A stretch of DNA of 6,261 nucleotides from an uncultured Clostridia bacterium (GTDB lineage: Bacteria; Bacillota; Clostridia; TANB77; CAG-508), in the NCBI GenBank assembly GCA_934167735.1, contig CAKPLV010000055.1, positions 1 through 6,261 on the forward strand, written 5' to 3'. Position 1 is the stretch's first letter. Every line of letters starts with the position of its first letter. Positions 5,991 through 6,261 of this stretch are shown in pieces. A model generated the notes under the pieces. The model was not told the DNA's origin. It made no database searches and saw only the letters and a program-made list of their open reading frames with translations. The position numbers and the translations under genes were made by a program.

Positions 5991-6043
5991 TTATTCCCAA
6001 CAATGGGTTAATATATAACTTATAATATTAGGAGGTGCAATAA

Positions 6044-6178
6044 ATGAAAAGAACATTCCAACCAAAAAATAGACAAGAAAAGAAAGAACATGGTTTCATG
6101 AAAAGAATGTCAACAAGATCAGGAAGAAATATTTTAAAAGCAAGAAGAGCAAAAGGAAGAAAAAAAATCTGTGCATAG
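6044..6178 (+). CDS. rpmH: Large ribosomal subunit protein bL34
   Basis: Small, very basic protein of the 50S subunit. The 44-residue length is exactly that usual for the family, and the sequence follows the family pattern throughout: MKRTFQPKNR at the start, HGFMKRMSTRSGR at about 16-28, and ARRAKGRKK at about 33-41. Start ATG at 6044 is preceded by a near-ideal AGGAGGTG (6030-6037) at 6 bases. It is divergent from dnaA, as in most bacteria, and would share a transcript with the following rnpA. It has its own consensus promoter at 5936-5965. Confidence 0.98.
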   Translation: MKRTFQPKNRQEKKEHGFMKRMSTRSGRNILKARRAKGRKKICA

Positions 6179-6182
6179 AAAT

Positions 6183-6213
6183 AGCTAAAGGCGAGGGCCT
6201 TTAGTTGTTTTTG
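6183..6213 (+). terminator. Terminator or attenuator between rpmH and rnpA
   Basis: CTAAAGGC (6185-6192) and GCCTTTAG (6197-6204) form a perfect 8-base stem with a GAGG loop. One G-U and one A-U pair can extend it to 10 pairs (6183-6206). The T-rich GTTTTTGT follows (6207-6213 and on). It begins 5 bases after the rpmH stop and probably ends most transcripts, letting a fraction read into rnpA and so setting high L34 against low RNase P protein. Confidence 0.75.
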
Positions 6214-6249
6214 TACTATTTAATAATCTTTTTATGGACAGGTATAGTA

Positions 6250-6261
6250 ATGAAAAACACA
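6250..6261 (+). CDS. rnpA: Probable start of ribonuclease P protein component (four codons visible)
   Basis: Only ATG and three codons (MKNT) lie in the window. The identification rests mainly on position: rnpA follows rpmH in most bacteria, and MKNT-like starts are common in its product, the protein subunit that assists the RNase P RNA in tRNA 5' maturation. A modest ribosome site, GGACAGG (6236-6242), lies 7 bases upstream. The ATG at 6234 is in another frame and has no site of its own. The 71-base gap after rpmH holds the hairpin. Confidence 0.6.

Larger units (their letters stand above)
5592..6043. other. oriC: Origin region upstream of dnaA (DnaA-box cluster, divergent promoters)
   Basis: A 452-base gene-free region between the divergent dnaA and rpmH genes. 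Perfect DnaA boxes: 5627-5635 (plus), 5650-5658 (minus), 5788-5796 (minus), 5809-5817 (minus). Single-mismatch boxes: 5639-5647 (plus, TTTTCCACA) and 5831-5839 (minus, TTGTCCACA). The boxes form two groups, one in the dnaA leader and one just upstream of the dnaA promoter. No trio run follows any of these boxes, so this half is likelier to be the regulatory and assembly part of a bipartite origin. The stretch 5840-5935 is A-rich, with an 11-base repeat and no other recognisable element. Confidence 0.85.

Noticed and set aside
1..6261. Mobile elements, CRISPR arrays, tRNA or other RNA genes
   Set aside because: No terminal repeats, transposase fragments, regularly spaced long repeats or tRNA-like cloverleaf were seen in the window.

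Overview
The window is the replication-origin neighbourhood of a very AT-rich bacterium, most likely a low-GC member of the Bacillota (Firmicutes), probably Clostridia-like. Gene order and protein sequences point to this; nothing in the window fixes genus or species. Tryptophans at conserved sites are encoded by TGG, and the stops seen are TAG and TAA, so there is no sign of a Mycoplasma-type code.

Layout, left to right: the 5' two-thirds of gyrB (cut by the window edge, 1-1293, minus); recF (1297-2388, minus), three bases from gyrB and probably translationally coupled to it; a gene-free spacer of about 400 bases at roughly 11% GC by hand count (2389-2785), holding the dnaN terminator and a good promoter for recF-gyrB; dnaN (2786-3901, minus); a 334-base dnaA-dnaN spacer with a DnaA-box cluster and unwinding element (3902-4235); dnaA (4236-5591, minus); a second DnaA-box cluster with the dnaA promoter and, pointing the other way, the rpmH promoter (5592-6043); rpmH (6044-6178, plus); an attenuator-like hairpin; and the first four codons of a probable rnpA (6250, plus).

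The genes form the classic origin set: DnaA binds the box clusters on both sides of its own gene, DnaN is the sliding clamp loaded at the new forks, RecF acts with RecO/RecR at damaged forks, and GyrB is the ATPase half of gyrase. Transcription diverges between dnaA and rpmH. The most informative non-coding element is in the dnaA-dnaN gap: two abutting perfect DnaA boxes, a 4-base spacer, then a run of DnaA-trios, the same arrangement as the basal unwinding system of Bacillus subtilis. Beside it is a three-copy 11-base repeat of degenerate DnaA boxes.

Unusual points: no S4-domain gene (yaaA/rlbA) between dnaN and recF and no remB/DUF370 gene between recF and gyrB, both of which are common in relatives; the extreme AT content of the dnaN-recF gap; and an inverted pair of DnaA boxes in the dnaA leader. 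I found no mobile element, CRISPR array, tRNA, rRNA or novel multi-gene system.
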